A stretch of 64,000 nt of DNA. Source: Buxus sempervirens. Its lineage: Eukaryota > Streptophyta > Magnoliopsida > Buxales > Buxaceae. Numbering within the stretch: position 1 is the first letter of the stretch; every line of letters begins with the position of its first letter. Made by a program: the position numbers and the translations under genes. A model generated the notes under the pieces. It saw only the letters and a program-made list of their open reading frames with translations. It was not told where the DNA came from and ran no database searches. The stretch lies in the NCBI GenBank assembly GCA_947561395.2, contig OX387185.1, positions 34,080,213 through 34,144,212 on the forward strand, in the 5' to 3' direction. Positions 11,878-23,312 of the stretch are shown in pieces.

Positions 11878-14668
11878 ATGGCCCGTACACGTCGCGCTTC
11901 TCGGGGTCCCGCAGATGAGCCTTCATCTTCGAGGGTTTGGAGGGATCCGGCCAATGTGGCTTCTTCTTCTAGGGCCGAGCAGGATCCTGATCCTTCTTCT
12001 TCCAGCAGTTTGGAGGTTTCAGATTCAGATTCTGAAGCGTCTGGGGGTTCGCAGGAGTCGATCCCAGAGGTATTTTCCTTTCTTTTCAAAAACCAGGTCT
12101 CTCTTTTACCACATTCAACCTAAACCCCTCCTATTTGCATTTCTAGCCTGCTGCCGAGGTTCAAGATCGCAGGGGATCCTGCTGTAGAGATAGGGCAGGG
12201 GCCCGGGCGACTCGCGTTGCCGTTCCTGCGGGGATAGCGGATCAGATCCGAGACACCCCTCTTCTTCATGATTTGAGGACGCACCCTTCAGCGGGCGTCA
12301 GGGCTGACATCCCCCTTGTCTACCCATCCTCTCATTTTTGCGGGAGCTGTGCTCTTTTTGCGGAGATAGTGGCTGCCTGTTCGACTCCATTGCGTCGAGA
12401 GATGGGCCGTTTCGGGTTCGGCCCCTTCATCACCATCACCGGCGTTCGTCAGGATCGTCCTCTGATAGCGGCTATGATGGAGCGATTTTTTTCAGAGACC
12501 CTGAGCTTCCACTCGCCTGATGTAGAGATTGGGATCTGTCCCTCTGACTTCGCTCTCATTACCGGGATCAGGATGACTGGAGATGTCATCACTGAGATGG
12601 ATAGGCCGGCCGATTTGGAGATTGCCGAGCTTTTGGGATACGAGGAGATGCCAATGGAGGCATGGGACAGGAGCCGGATCACACGCATTTCTCGGACCTG
12701 GTTGAGGAAGACTTTCCTGGAGAGGAGATATAGTACCCTGGCCACGGAGCATCCTAGTTTTCCAGTGGCCTTTCGATTCCTTTTCCTCTTGATGATGTGG
12801 TCGTGCTTCTGCTTGGAGGACACTACCTCGGTCAGCCCCCATTTCTTGAGCCTTCTCCGGGACTTGCCTCGAGCGAGGGACTATGCCTGGGGCCAGCTTG
12901 TCTATGGCACCCTATTGGCGGGCCTGCGGCGAGTGGTTTCCGGCTTGTCCTCTCCCAGAGGGGCTGGAGTTGGTTGCAGGTTTTTCTGGCCTTTTCTGCA
13001 AGTATGAATTCATTTCCTCTTCTTCTTTTTTTTTTCTTTTTCTTTTTTCTTTCTCTCTTCTTTTTTTTTTTCTTCTTTTCCTTTTTGCTTATCTCTTTTT
13101 CTTCTTTTTCAGTTCTTTGCTCGGGTCTATGTGGCCCATTTTCACCCGACCTATACATTGCCTGAGGGGACATTCCCTGTGGCTCGTAGATGGAGTCAGA
13201 TTAGGCGCGACTTAGAAAAGAGTCACCCTAGGTCGGCCAGGGCTCACCTGGACAGGAGTTTTAGGAGAGAGGTAAACACTTTCCCCTTTTCTTATTTTTT
13301 TCCTTTTTCTCTTTTTGCAAGAACCTGACATTTATCCTTGTTTATTTTCAGCTATCTGTCCCTCGTCTAGATGGCCTGCACGATGAGTTGGCTTTTCAGC
13401 CATTCGTGGATGAGGCGTTCGCTCCAGATCAGCGGCGTCAGAGGTATCCATTTTTTATCGGGCAGTTGGGTAGTATATGGTACCTCGGCGAGCGCTTCTT
13501 CTTCCAGCATACTGGCGAGCTCCGGATCCCTGTGGCTCCTCTAGATACAGCACCTTTCACCCCTCTTGGTCCATTTGACCCTGCTCATTTCAGCGATTGG
13601 GAGGCTGGAGATGCCCTTTTAGCCGAGGGTGACTATGATAGCTGGTTCGGGCAGGTCTCAGTGGGTTGTCTTATGCAGCCCATGCCCGTTCGAGGTGGAG
13701 TTACCGAGATCGGAGGGGTGGTGATCCGCCTATATGACACCACGGTATAAATCTCTTCCTAACCCGCTCCTTTTATCCTCTTTTGAAGTTACTGATATCT
13801 TTCCTTCTTATTTTATTTCAGGAGGCACAGTTAGGGGAGGTCCGAGCTAGATATGCGGATCTTGAGCGTTAGCTAGTTGAGAGGGATGCTGCCATAGCTG
13901 AGAGCGACGTCATCATTACTGGGCAGGCCGCTCTTATTGCTGACTTGCGGGCTCAGTTGGCCCGAGCTCAGGGCCAGGCGGGGCCTTCAGGAGTTTAGGT
14001 CATTCTTCTATCATTCAATTTCTGCATTTTATCTTTTATATTCTCTGCTTCTGATCAACCTTTTTTGCTTTCAGGAGGACGTGGCTGCTTCACCATCTAG
14101 CTCCCGCACCTTGTCCTTTTCCTTAGGGGCTGCAGAGATCCCAGAGAGAGATACTGAGATGGCGGCCGAGGCCACCTCTGCTGCTGCCGTTCATGAGCCA
14201 GCTGGGTTGCCAGAGGTTGCGTCCTTGCCTGATACTGCTCCTGAGCCTGAGACTGCTCCAGAGGAGGATCCTGTGATTGTCACGGAGCCAGTGGAGGGTG
14301 ACTTAGAGGTTCCTGCTATTCCTGAGGTAGCCGAGCCCACGAGGGAGGAGGGTGTGCCTGATGTAGCCGAGCCTAAGGTGGCAGAGGTGCACGAGGCAGC
14401 GGATCCTGTAGGCATCGATTCATCTCCTCCTGCCAAGGATTCTAGATCTGGTCCCCTTGGCGACAGATACTTCAGTTTCCTGCTTCATGGACCTCTCCCA
14501 TGACGATCCAGGCGACCCAGCTCCAGCCTCTTCAGTTGAGCCCGCGCCTCCTGCAGATCCAGTGCCTCCTGTTGGTCCATCTACTCTTGATGAGCCGTCT
14601 TCTCCTGCTAGCCCACGCTTCTCAAATCATTACTTCATCCGACGGTGCCTCCTGTTAGGATTTATCTG
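11878..14668 (+). pseudogene. Antisense gene 1 of element A, plant mobile domain (PMD)-like
   Basis: A multi-exon-looking gene on the strand opposite to gag-pol. The first block (from the ATG at 11878, MARTRRAS) is Ser-rich and acidic. The second (about 12170-13006) carries the PMD-like core: GRFGFGPFITITGVRQDRPL, ETLSFHSPDVEIGI, ALITGIRMTGDVI, YAWGQLVYGTLLAGL and FFWPFLQV. Shorter blocks follow near 13110-13270, 13350-13750 and 13820-14000, then a Pro/Glu/Ala-rich acidic tail. Blocks are separated by pyrimidine-rich gaps with GT and AG at their ends, at the same places as in element B. PMD proteins (the MAIN/MAIL1 group in plants) act in silencing and genome stability, and extra ORFs of this kind are known in Tat elements. 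The tail looks broken. Confidence 0.75.
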
Positions 14669-14862
14669 ATACTTGTATATAAAACATGATGTATTCATTT
14701 GCATTTGTATGAAAAGAGACAGTAATTCCTTTTTGCTCCTTTTCTCTTGTTTTTTTGTTTTTTTTATTTATGTTTATCATGTTGTGATTGTCATACAGGT
14801 AACAGGTACCCTTGGGAAACATGACTTATTAAAAGAAAGAAGAAAAGCTGTTTTTGTGCAAA
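14669..14862 (+). other. 3' flank of antisense gene 1
   Basis: T-rich sequence following gene 1, probably its 3' untranslated region. No gene is seen. Confidence 0.4.
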
Positions 14863-14995
14863 AACCGCACATACAAGGCGGTTGTGCAAGAACCGCACTT
14901 GTCCCACGGTTATTAAACTTCGTGGAAATGCAACCGCACATTGGGTGCGGTTCAGGCACAACTATTCTAAGTATGCGGTTTTTGCCCTTCTGTAA
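14863..14995 (+). promoter_or_regulatory. ACCGCA palindrome cluster between antisense genes 1 and 2, element A
   Basis: Palindromes such as AACCGCACATACAAGGCGGTT (about 14863-14883) and AACCGCACATTGGGTGCGGTT (about 14932-14952), with weaker half sites to 14995. In element B the equivalent cluster (59242-59346) is followed within 25 bp by a TATA box for gene 2. In A that promoter is now separated from gene 2 by solo LTR S2. Confidence 0.65.
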
Positions 14996-15185
14996 TTTTA
15001 AAGCCGCGAATCGTGGGCAGAACGTCACTTTGACGTCTTGCTTAGGTCAGAAACCCCCTTGTAAGCACCTCATTTTTGCGCTCCCAGAAAAACTAGAAAA
15101 TACAAACCTTGGACAGAAAGTCAAACCTTAAGGGGTGAAAAGTTGACTTTTTGATCAAGTGAAAATTGGCCACCTCGCTTTATGC

Positions 15186-15740
15186 CATTGGATAGAGAAT
15201 CTCGACACGGTTCCAACGCAACTGAGTTTGCAGGAATCGGGGTCCGGATGAAGGTTCTGCGGGCGGTCAAACTTGAGTAGAGCCAAAAGTTGACTTTCTG
15301 CTAAAATCCGATCCGGAGGCCTACCCCTAGGTCATTGGATAGAGAATCTCGACACGGTTCCAACGCAACTGAATTTGCAGGAATCGGGGTCCGGATGAAG
15401 GTTCTGCGGGCGGTCAAACTTGAGCATAGCCAAAAGTTGACTTTCTGCTAAATTCCGATCCAGAGGCCTACCCCTAGGTCATTGGATAGAGAATCTCGAC
15501 ACGGTTCCAACGCAACTGAGTTTGCAGGAATCGGGGTCCGGATGAAGGTTCCGCGGGCGGTCAAACTTGAGCAGAGCCAAAAGTTGACTTTCTGCTAAAA
15601 TCCGATCCAGAGGCCTACCCCTAGGTCATGGGATGGAGGGCTCCGATACGATTCTAACGCAACTAAGTTTGCCCAGATCGGAACCCAGATGAAGAAAATA
15701 TGAGCTGACGAAATTCCCGAGTAGCAAAACCGGCAATCTG
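15186..15740. repeat. Tandem array, four units of exactly 147 bp, inside S2
   Basis: The phrase CATTGGATAGAGAATCTCGA starts at 15186, 15333 and 15480, with a diverged fourth copy at 15627, each step being 147 bp. Units contain GACACGGTTCCAACGCAACT and GTCCGGATGAAGGTTC. S3 has two such units and S1 one, so copy number varies between family members. Confidence 0.93.
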
Positions 15741-15919
15741 CGCACGTGGCAAAAAGCTGCATACGTGGTGAGTTGCGCAGGAAAATATATCGGGGATCAA
15801 ATCCGTAAATATCTAAATGTACAAAATATCCCAGGGACTAAATCTGTAAAAATCCGAGAATATCGGATTAAATTGAAATTGGCCAAGGACTAAATCTGAA
15901 TTTTTTAGATTTTCATGAC

Positions 15920-16015
15920 CGGCAAGCGGCAGCATTAAATGATTTTTCATCATTATGCCGCTCGCGCGGACGTGGTAAGCGAGTGAGCGCCCCCCCTTTT
16001 TTTGCTTATATAAGC
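15920..16015 (+). promoter_or_regulatory. S2 promoter: palindrome and TATA box
   Basis: A long-arm palindrome with AAGCGGCAGCATTAAATGAT on the left and ATCATTATGCCGCTCG on the right (15920-15966) is followed about 40 bp later by TTATATAAGCC (about 16004-16014). It occupies the same promoter-proximal place as the differently worded palindromes in S1 and S3. Confidence 0.6.
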
Positions 16016-19000
16016 CGCGCGACTTTTCGCGCAAAGGGTTGGAAGATTTTTGAAAAAAAGTTTAAGGTTCGGATTTTGGAGGGTTCGAAGAGTTTTTGGG
16101 TTGTTCTTCGTCGGGTTTTGGGTTTTCCTCAGTTGACTCCCTTCTCCTTCTTCTTCCCTCACCTGAAGCCCCCTCTCTTCATCCCTGCTTGCCTCCCAAA
16201 AAACCCCAAGCGCCTCACCCTTCTTTGGTTCTCCTCCGTTTCAACCTAAGCAAGTGGAAGCTTGCTACCGTCGGTGCAGTAAAGTGAAGGCTCCAGCTGC
16301 TGTCCGGCTTCGAGGAGGCTCCCCCACTCAGCTCCAGAACTCAAGAACCACCAGGTAAGGACCCCTGTTACTTTGGGTTACACATATATGAATATGCGAT
16401 GTTTTTTTTGTAAGCCGGTCTTCTTCGGTGGTATAAGACCATTGCCATGAAAGCTTGCCATGCTTTTTCTTGTTCACTTCTATCCGGTGAAGACCACCTA
16501 GCGAGGAAGAGGAAGAGGCATGCATTGTTTGCATCGAAAAGGGAGCATGTTCCCCAAGTTCCCGTCATCTAATGTACCCCTGTAAACCCCCCTCCTCCTT
16601 CCCTTCTCCGGATGTCTGCATGCATGCGCAGAGTTTAGGTACATGCATAGGTGCAAAAAATTAGGTTTCCATGTTGCGTAGACAATCTCTGTTTATTAGT
16701 GTTTTTTTGTTGTTTTATTGCTTGCTATACTTGCTAACATGCTCCCCCAACCCGCTGCCGTATGCTGTTTGCTCCTTGTTGTGTCCCTGTAGGCATGTTC
16801 CCATCACCCCCATTAACTGTCTGTAGTTAGGCCTGTGTTGTTTTGTGATAATCGGGTTTGGTTTTCTTTTTTAAGTGATATGGAGTTGTGTCTTTAAGCA
16901 GGTTAGATTAATTCCAATACAAGTTTAAGTGTCTTCTGGGGAGTTGTCGAAGCCCTGGGAGGGCTTACAGAGCTTTAAAGACCAGTTATAGAGCTTCAAA
17001 ACCTTAAAAATGGAGTTTAAAAATCAAACAGTGAGCATCGGGTGTCCGCCGAGTTCGCGCGAAGCTCGCGCGAGCGCTTTTCGGGCTCCGCGGGTTTTCA
17101 GTCCGCCCAGCCCGCGCCGACCTCGCGCCTAGTGCCCGAGGTCGGCGCATACCCCTAAAACATGCCGAATTGCTATAATGTTGAATGTTGATTTTGGTAT
17201 GTTTCTGTGACGTATATGCTGTAACTTTTGCTAGATATGTGTGGCATTACGAACTGAACCGAATAAACCAACAGGGTTTCCGGGTCACCCGGAAACCCAA
17301 CATGGGACTTGGACCCCCGGTCCAACTTGATTTCCCGTGGGCCTTCCAACGGGGCCCACCAAGCCCAATAAGCACAAATGAAATGAATGCATCTAACTTA
17401 ATCAAGATAAGTGAAATTAACCGATTAAACCGGGCAGGCCAAACCTAATGCGGCCCACCCGGACCTATTAGTGAATTGATGCATGAAATGCGTGGTTTGG
17501 CTGAGACCAAGGGTAAAGGGCCTACCGGGCCCGCCAAAGCCCACCAACCGAACCAAGGAAGGGTGCAAACCCTAACTTCTGGTAACTTGGGCTTACAAGC
17601 CCAGATTTGGACTATGGGCCCCAAGCCCAATGTCCAACTCACTTTGGCAAATTAAAAAGATAAATCCAATAAAAAACTTGGCCACCATGTGGGCCCACCT
17701 TAGGGGCCCACAAACCAACCCGGCCCACCTTTTCATGGAAAACACTTAAACTTCAAATCGGAACCTAAAGTAAAATCAATGCACTTAACCAAAACCCAAA
17801 GGGCCTTCTAGGATAGACCGAGGCCCACAAGGGTACATGGGCTTGCCTAAGCCCACCAAGGACACCGTGGGCCTTCCAACGGGGCCCACCCAACCAGACT
17901 CAGATTACCTAATTAATCAAGATGAAAGCAATTAAAGGGACCCACACCACTCAGGTGGTCCCGCCAAACTTAACCAAACTGCATATCGGATTAGGAATCG
18001 GGTGAGACCAAAATGAGCTGACTCAAACCAAGGAACCCACGGGACCCGTCATCCGACGGGACGGACTAGGGTGTCTACGGACTTCCCTAGACCGCAACCG
18101 AGACCCTACTTAGAATCTCAAAGCCGCAGACCAAAAGCCCTAATAGACAAGATTAGGCACCCATGTGTCCGCCTGCACCCCATCAGGCGGTGGCGACTCC
18201 GAATTCCCCCGTACCGCGTTTCCGACGCGCGCACACCCCTTTTCAGTGATTTTCTCTCTCCTAGCTGCCTTTAATCCACTTTTGACCACTAATGGCCTCC
18301 GATTCAGCTTCTGCGCCTTCTTCATCCTCTGTACCTAAAACATCAGCACCTAGAGCAAATATTAGATCCAAAGGTCCAAATTTGACTAGATACGCCATTG
18401 TAGATGCTTGCTATGAGAGATGGGTTGACTCAATGACCCAACAAGACGAAATAGATTGGGACTCTACCAATCTAGGCCATGTCTTCTCACTCCCAAAGGT
18501 TCCCTTAAAATGGGAAATCATAGAGGCACTAATTGGGCACTGGGAACCCCAATTGAACCTTTTTAGGTTGGAGATGACCCCTACAGTCGAGGAGGTTGAA
18601 ACCATCCTCAACCTTAGGTTCTCCAAGAAAGTAGTGTAAAACCCCGAATTTTCCTTAAATAATAAATTAAATTAGTAAATAATATTACCGAGAGTTATGA
18701 TTGATAGAAACATTTTAATATTGTAGGGGGTGATCAACTTAGCGGAGATCCAGAATTAGACGCAGATCTGACCGTCCGATCGTGAGATATCGAGGTATGT
18801 ATTCTAATTGGGCAAGGTGTATAGAAGAGTTGCATGGGAGATGCATAGGATCAGGGGGTATATATATGTATAAAGAAATAACCTAATTTTATACTTGTAT
18901 TCTCGCTCGTATTGAAGCCGCAAGCGACGAACCTGTTTGAACGACCAAAGAGAAGAGAAGAAGGAGAAGAAGAAGGAAGGGCTGGGCGTGTGTTCATCGT

Positions 19001-20495
19001 CCAGAGAGTTTCTCAGTGCTAGAGGTTCGCCATTGTTCTGAATAGAGAAGGAAAAATCAGCATATAGAGGTAGGTGACATCGTTTTGGTTTTAAAATTGG
19101 ATTTACCTCTGTTTAATCGCAAACGCATGTTTCTATGATATGTAATGTTGTATTTAGTTAGCTAAGCATGTTATAAATACATTAGAATGAGTTTAGACGA
19201 GAAAAATCATGATTTAGAACTGTTTCTGCTCGATTTTGTATGACCGGCAACCTCGACTGTACTCGGCGCTCATCGGCGATCCTAGGCGCTGGTTATAAAA
19301 TTTAGGACGCCGTGGACCGCGGGACGATGGATCGTTGGCGCTCGAAATTGAACTACCGCCGACTGGAGACTGCCCGGAGCGATCCTGAGCGATCCCAGGC
19401 GCTCTAAGCAGAAATTCCAATTTTTCATAATTTCGAACCTAATTCAACTCTAAACTATTTTTAGACAATTTTAATGATTAACTAAGGTCTTTTAAGACCA
19501 AAATAAACTATCTAATTCCCTGTTTTACAGAAAAACAAATTAGGGAGATATTTAGGACATTAGTTGCCAAGTTTTGAAGGTAAATGAGAAATGTGATTTT
19601 GGAAAAGCCTAACTACCATTTGATTATCTAAACACTTCTAAATGGCATTATAAATCAGAAGACATTATAAAGAGAATTCAGAATTCGAATGACTGAATAA
19701 CGAAGTAAATGTACAGATATAACCATTATATGCCGCTAGGCACCAACCCTTATAGAATTATGATACTTTAGGGAATTTTGGAGTCTAGTGGGCATAGCTG
19801 GTTATGGATCCATAATCGTAGCTAGATAGCTGAGGGATATGTCATTTGGGTTGAGTTACTCCTATATGCGACGCGCTTCCTTTGCAAGTTAGTTTGTCTG
19901 TGAAGGTCCTATGTCTGGAGGGACACCCCGGTGAGCCACTGGTGATTCCCTGTACATGTGGATAAGCGACCATCTCCATGTATTGATTCTGGTGCTGCAT
20001 GCTGGTGGTACATGCCAACTCTGATGGGTACGTGTGCAATAAGTCGGTGACTACGGCTCTTGTCTAAGCTGCGCTGCATGGGGCTTGAGTATCATTAGTA
20101 GCATCGCTCCTAAGTCGCACGGTGGTATAGCAATTGGTTGAGAATCATCTCAAAAGGTTTATCTATCTTTGTGAGTCCTACAATGACACTGAAAACACAA
20201 CACTTGATATGATTATTATTATTATTGTGTACGTGCGGGATGCATGTGATTGGGATATTGGTTGGATGTGACTGCTTAGTACATCCTGGCAATGTGTGGA
20301 TTATGCTATTGATTTGGCTATTGAGTTCTTATATTAAAACTTGCTGAAAATCATTTCTAGAACTGTTTATCAAACTGTTTTGTGTTCATGAATGGTATAA
20401 ATGATTATACGAGCCTGATTTATCGATGTTGCTTAATCGTGCATGAAATGTTACTTTGCTTATATTAACTGTTTAGTCATGCATGTGTTACCTAC

Positions 20496-20628
20496 TGAGA
20501 TATTCGTATCTCACCCTACTTCTATTCCATTTTTTTCAGCTGATACGCGAGAGGGGGATCTCTTAGACTTCCAGGGAGAGATAGCCGAGTATTCACCGGA
20601 GGATTATTATTATCCAGATCTTGTCTGA
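20496..20628 (+). other. R1 UUCG-loop hairpin, acceptor-like site and short acidic exon-like block
   Basis: TGAGATATTCGTATCTCA (20496-20513) folds as a 7-bp stem with a TTCG loop. Ten bases on, a pyrimidine tract ends in CAG at 20539, and an open block follows to a stop at 20628, giving the acidic peptide end GEIAEYSPEDYYYPDLV. R2 has the same hairpin and an analogous block ending EEDYYYLP; R4 has one ending RPEEYY. Whether it is translated is unknown. Confidence 0.6.
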
Positions 20629-20700
20629 GGTGGATTGATGTTATAGACTTAGCATTTTTGTAAGTGTGAAAACTCACACTCCTGTTATGGCAAATGATTG

Positions 20701-21877
20701 ACAAATTATGTCTTCTAATGAAGCTTCAAGATGTGCAGATTAAACAATGAAAATTCAGTGAATTTAGTAAAGAAGAAGAAGTTGATGCCACCACACTGCT
20801 ACCACGCCGCTGCCACCCCGCTGGCAGCGCATAAGGGAATTCGTGTTTTGAAAGAAAGGTTCGTGCACCTGCCGCGTACTCTCCCGCTAGCAGCTCGCTA
20901 GCAGCGCGCTTTTAACTGATTCAACTTACTCTGAGCGGGACTTGAGTTCACCACCAGCCGTCTACATCGATCGCTTCACGACGCTACCAGCGCTCGACGC
21001 GATCCGTGTTTTATTCTTTAAATAGACGAGTTGTAATTTTTAATCGAGACTTTTTTCTTGGGATCATTTGTTTTTCGAATCTTGAGGTGTTTGAGATTCG
21101 ATCAAATCTTCTTTAGAGAGTCAGCGATCGAGTGAGGGGGAGATCTGAGATAGATCGCCTGGAATTGAAGACAGAGGATTCTTCTTCAATTCGGAACTTC
21201 ATCTGATCGTGTGATCGCCTGGACTGGTGATCGGCCTTGATTGATGCGTAGGTGGATTCCTACTACATTGGATCGTCTCAGTGGATTCTGAGAGGATTGC
21301 TGCGATCTGGATTGATCGTGTCCTGCAGCTTGTGGATTCAAGCTGTGTTGTAGTTCGTGGATTCGAACTGTGGATCACTGGTGAGTGATTGTTTGCGATC
21401 TGGACTGATCGTGTTCTGCAGCTTGTGGATTCAAGCTGTGTAGCAGTTCGTGGATTCGAACTGTGGATTGCTGTTGAGTGAGTCAAATTGTAAAGGTTAA
21501 GTATGTACTCCTTTGTAATTGTCTTCTCATTCAATAGTGGATTTTGAAGGGTTAGTCGCCTCATATAGACTCGAGGTTTTTTCCTGGATCTGGATCCAGG
21601 TTTCCTCGTATAATTCTTTGTGTACTGTTTCCGCATTGTTCAATTCTGAATTGTTATAGATCGTGGACCTTAAGAGTAGTCCTCTACTCTTTCAATTTTG
21701 ATTGGTTTATTATCATTTTTTTGGATTTGATGTATGAGAGAGATAAGAGAGAGATAGTAACCAGTTCATTTTACCATACTTTGATATTACTGACTGATGG
21801 TCAAGCTTTATGCTTAGTTGAGGATTTTGATCTACACTTCCGCACATACTTGTTTCCGCAACTCTGATAGTTTAATA
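20701..21877. mobile_element. Probable nested insertion within R1, Copia-LTR-like in part
   Basis: R1 exceeds R2 by roughly this length. A 9-bp direct repeat AAATGATTG lies at 20692-20700 and 21878-21886 and could be a target duplication. The stretch 21480-21660 (TCCTTTGTAATTGTCTTCTC, ATTCTTTGTGTACTGTTTCC) resembles the downstream end of plant Ty1/copia LTRs. A ~95-bp unit around GCGATCTGGA is duplicated at 21303 and 21398. The ends are not a clean TG and CA, so the class is uncertain. Confidence 0.4.
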
Positions 21878-23312
21878 AAATGATTGGATTTTGCTTTCTT
21901 TGGTCTGGTATGTTATTGATGTTGTAATTGATATGGGCCAGTAACACCTCGGATTTGGTTGTTGAACTAAATTCGGGTTGTTACAGTAGCGAACCGGGTT
22001 CGGGGCGTTACAAGTAGTCAACCCACCTCTCAAACCAAGCTTCAAAAAGGAAGCCTCCACTTTTTTAGGAATTGACAAGAAAGAGCTAGGGGAAACTGAC
22101 GCCTTATTCACCCTATCAAGGTCATTTTTGACTGAGAAGCTATTGAATAGCTCGAACCAGCCGGCTCAGTTCAATGCTTTGACCTTGATAGTGGTCAATA
22201 AACTTTTATTTCCCCGAGATGATAGCGAGGTTGATTTATCCCTCATTTCAGTCATCTGCCAAGTTAGGGAGCGCGAAAGGCTTGCCCCTATGATCCTGGC
22301 TAAAATATACCAGGCCTTGACTGATTGCTATCATCGGAAGAAGAAAAGTTTCCTCGCTTGCGCCCCTATCCTTCAGGTAAAATCTAAACTTCTTTCTTGA
22401 ATTATAGTTTTTATTGAGGTTTTTCCATATTGAAAATGCTTCCCTTTTCTTTGCAGCTCTGGCTACTTGACCACCTGAGTCAAGTTGAAGAGATAACTCA
22501 CCACTTCTTTCCCAAATTGAACGTTCCTGTTTTGATGAGCAACAGGGGGTGTCCCAACATCCAAGGTGGCAAGCAGGGATGGTTCACTTTCTTGGGGATG
22601 CTTCAGGATGACCAGGTGAGATGGCCTGGTGCTTATCAGCCTTCCGCCGAGACGGTGATCAGCTTCCTTGATCGGAATTTTGCTGTGCTTATAGGCTTGA
22701 GGTCCGCCTTGCTCTATTTGCCCTTGAGAGTCATCCGGCAGTTCAGAGAGGAGGCTCAGGGGATTTTGGTACCTCAGGGGTACGAGGAGTTCATTGGTCC
22801 TCTCACACCGGCCACCATGGGTCTATGCTTTCGCCTGGTGAAGGACTGGTCTCAGGCTTGTTTCTTGAGTGGTCCTGTCTTTCTCCAAATTGCATGAGAA
22901 GGACTACCTCTTTTGGATTAGGGAGCAGGTGCAGAGCTATGCTTCTATACTGGTGGATCCTCCTGCAATCCCATGTCCTACCTATGAGGATCTCCTGGAG
23001 ATTGAGAGAGCTTCTCATAGGAGGCTCCAGCATATATGGGTGGAGGAAGCCCGAGCCAAGATATTGGAGAAGGAAGACTTGGAGAGACGACTCGCAGAGC
23101 AGATACGGGCCTGTCGCTTTGAGGTTAGAGCCGCATGGCGTAGGCATGATGAGACCATGGCCAGGCTCAGAGACATGAGGACCAGACAAACCCTCTCTGA
23201 TGATGTCATTTCTTTCCTTAGCGACCCAGATGCAGAGGGGGTTGAAAGGCTTGTTGCGGTTCAGGCGGCTCGGATCAGAGAGCTCGAGGAGAGGCTAGGG
23301 GATAGAGATTAG

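Larger units (their letters stand above)
15060..18235 (+). mobile_element. Solo LTR S2 (family S), inserted ahead of antisense gene 2
   Basis: A 3,176-bp unit from TGTAAGCACCTCATTTTTGC to GACGCGCGCACA, flanked by the perfect 5-bp duplication CCCCT (15055-15059, 18236-18240). It holds no gag or pol. It contains a 147-bp tandem array, a TATA box TTATATAAGCC near 16005, a GGCCCACC-rich 3' half, a CCGCC/GGCGG stem near the end and a PBS-like TGGCGACTC at 18191-18199. Confidence 0.95.
18635..22012 (+). mobile_element. Solo LTR R1 (family R), inserted in antisense gene 2
   Basis: A 3,378-bp unit from TGTAAAACCCCGAATTTTCC to CGGGGCGTTACA, flanked by the perfect duplication AGTAG (18630-18634, 22013-22017). 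No gag or pol inside. A plus-strand TATA box (TATATATATGTATAAA) is near 18859, with a GC-rich island at 19235-19405. It is about 0.9 kb longer than R2, mainly because of extra sequence at 20701-21877. R2 and R3 have the same ends in the opposite orientation. Confidence 0.93.
18292..23312 (+). pseudogene. Antisense gene 2 of element A, DUF7745-like, split by solo LTR R1
   Basis: Antisense gene directly downstream of gene 1. The first part (18292-18630, MASDSAS...) has LTRYAIVDACYERWVDSMT and WEIIEALIGHWEPQLNLFR, EMTPTVEEVETIL, a DUF7745-type signature (aromatic-rich loop, then the E-T-P-T-x-E-E motif). R1 is inserted here. After R1 the gene continues to 23312 with NALTLIVVNKLLFPRDD, VCQVRERERLAPMILAKIYQ and CAPILQ, a short intron-like gap (about 80 bp, GT/AG), LWLLDHLSQ, and a charged coiled-coil tail ending LEERLGDRD. 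Element B has the same order and ending. The function of DUF7745 is unknown to me. This copy is broken, by the insertion and at least one other lesion. Confidence 0.78.

Noticed and set aside
13010-13130. Low-complexity Phe/Leu-rich and Lys-rich proteins on either strand
   Set aside because: This is a CT-rich intron-like gap of gene 1, and element B has a similar pyrimidine-rich gap.
11878-14668. An independent host PMD gene
   Set aside because: The same gene occurs at the same place between the polypurine tract and pol in both A and B, so it belongs to the element.
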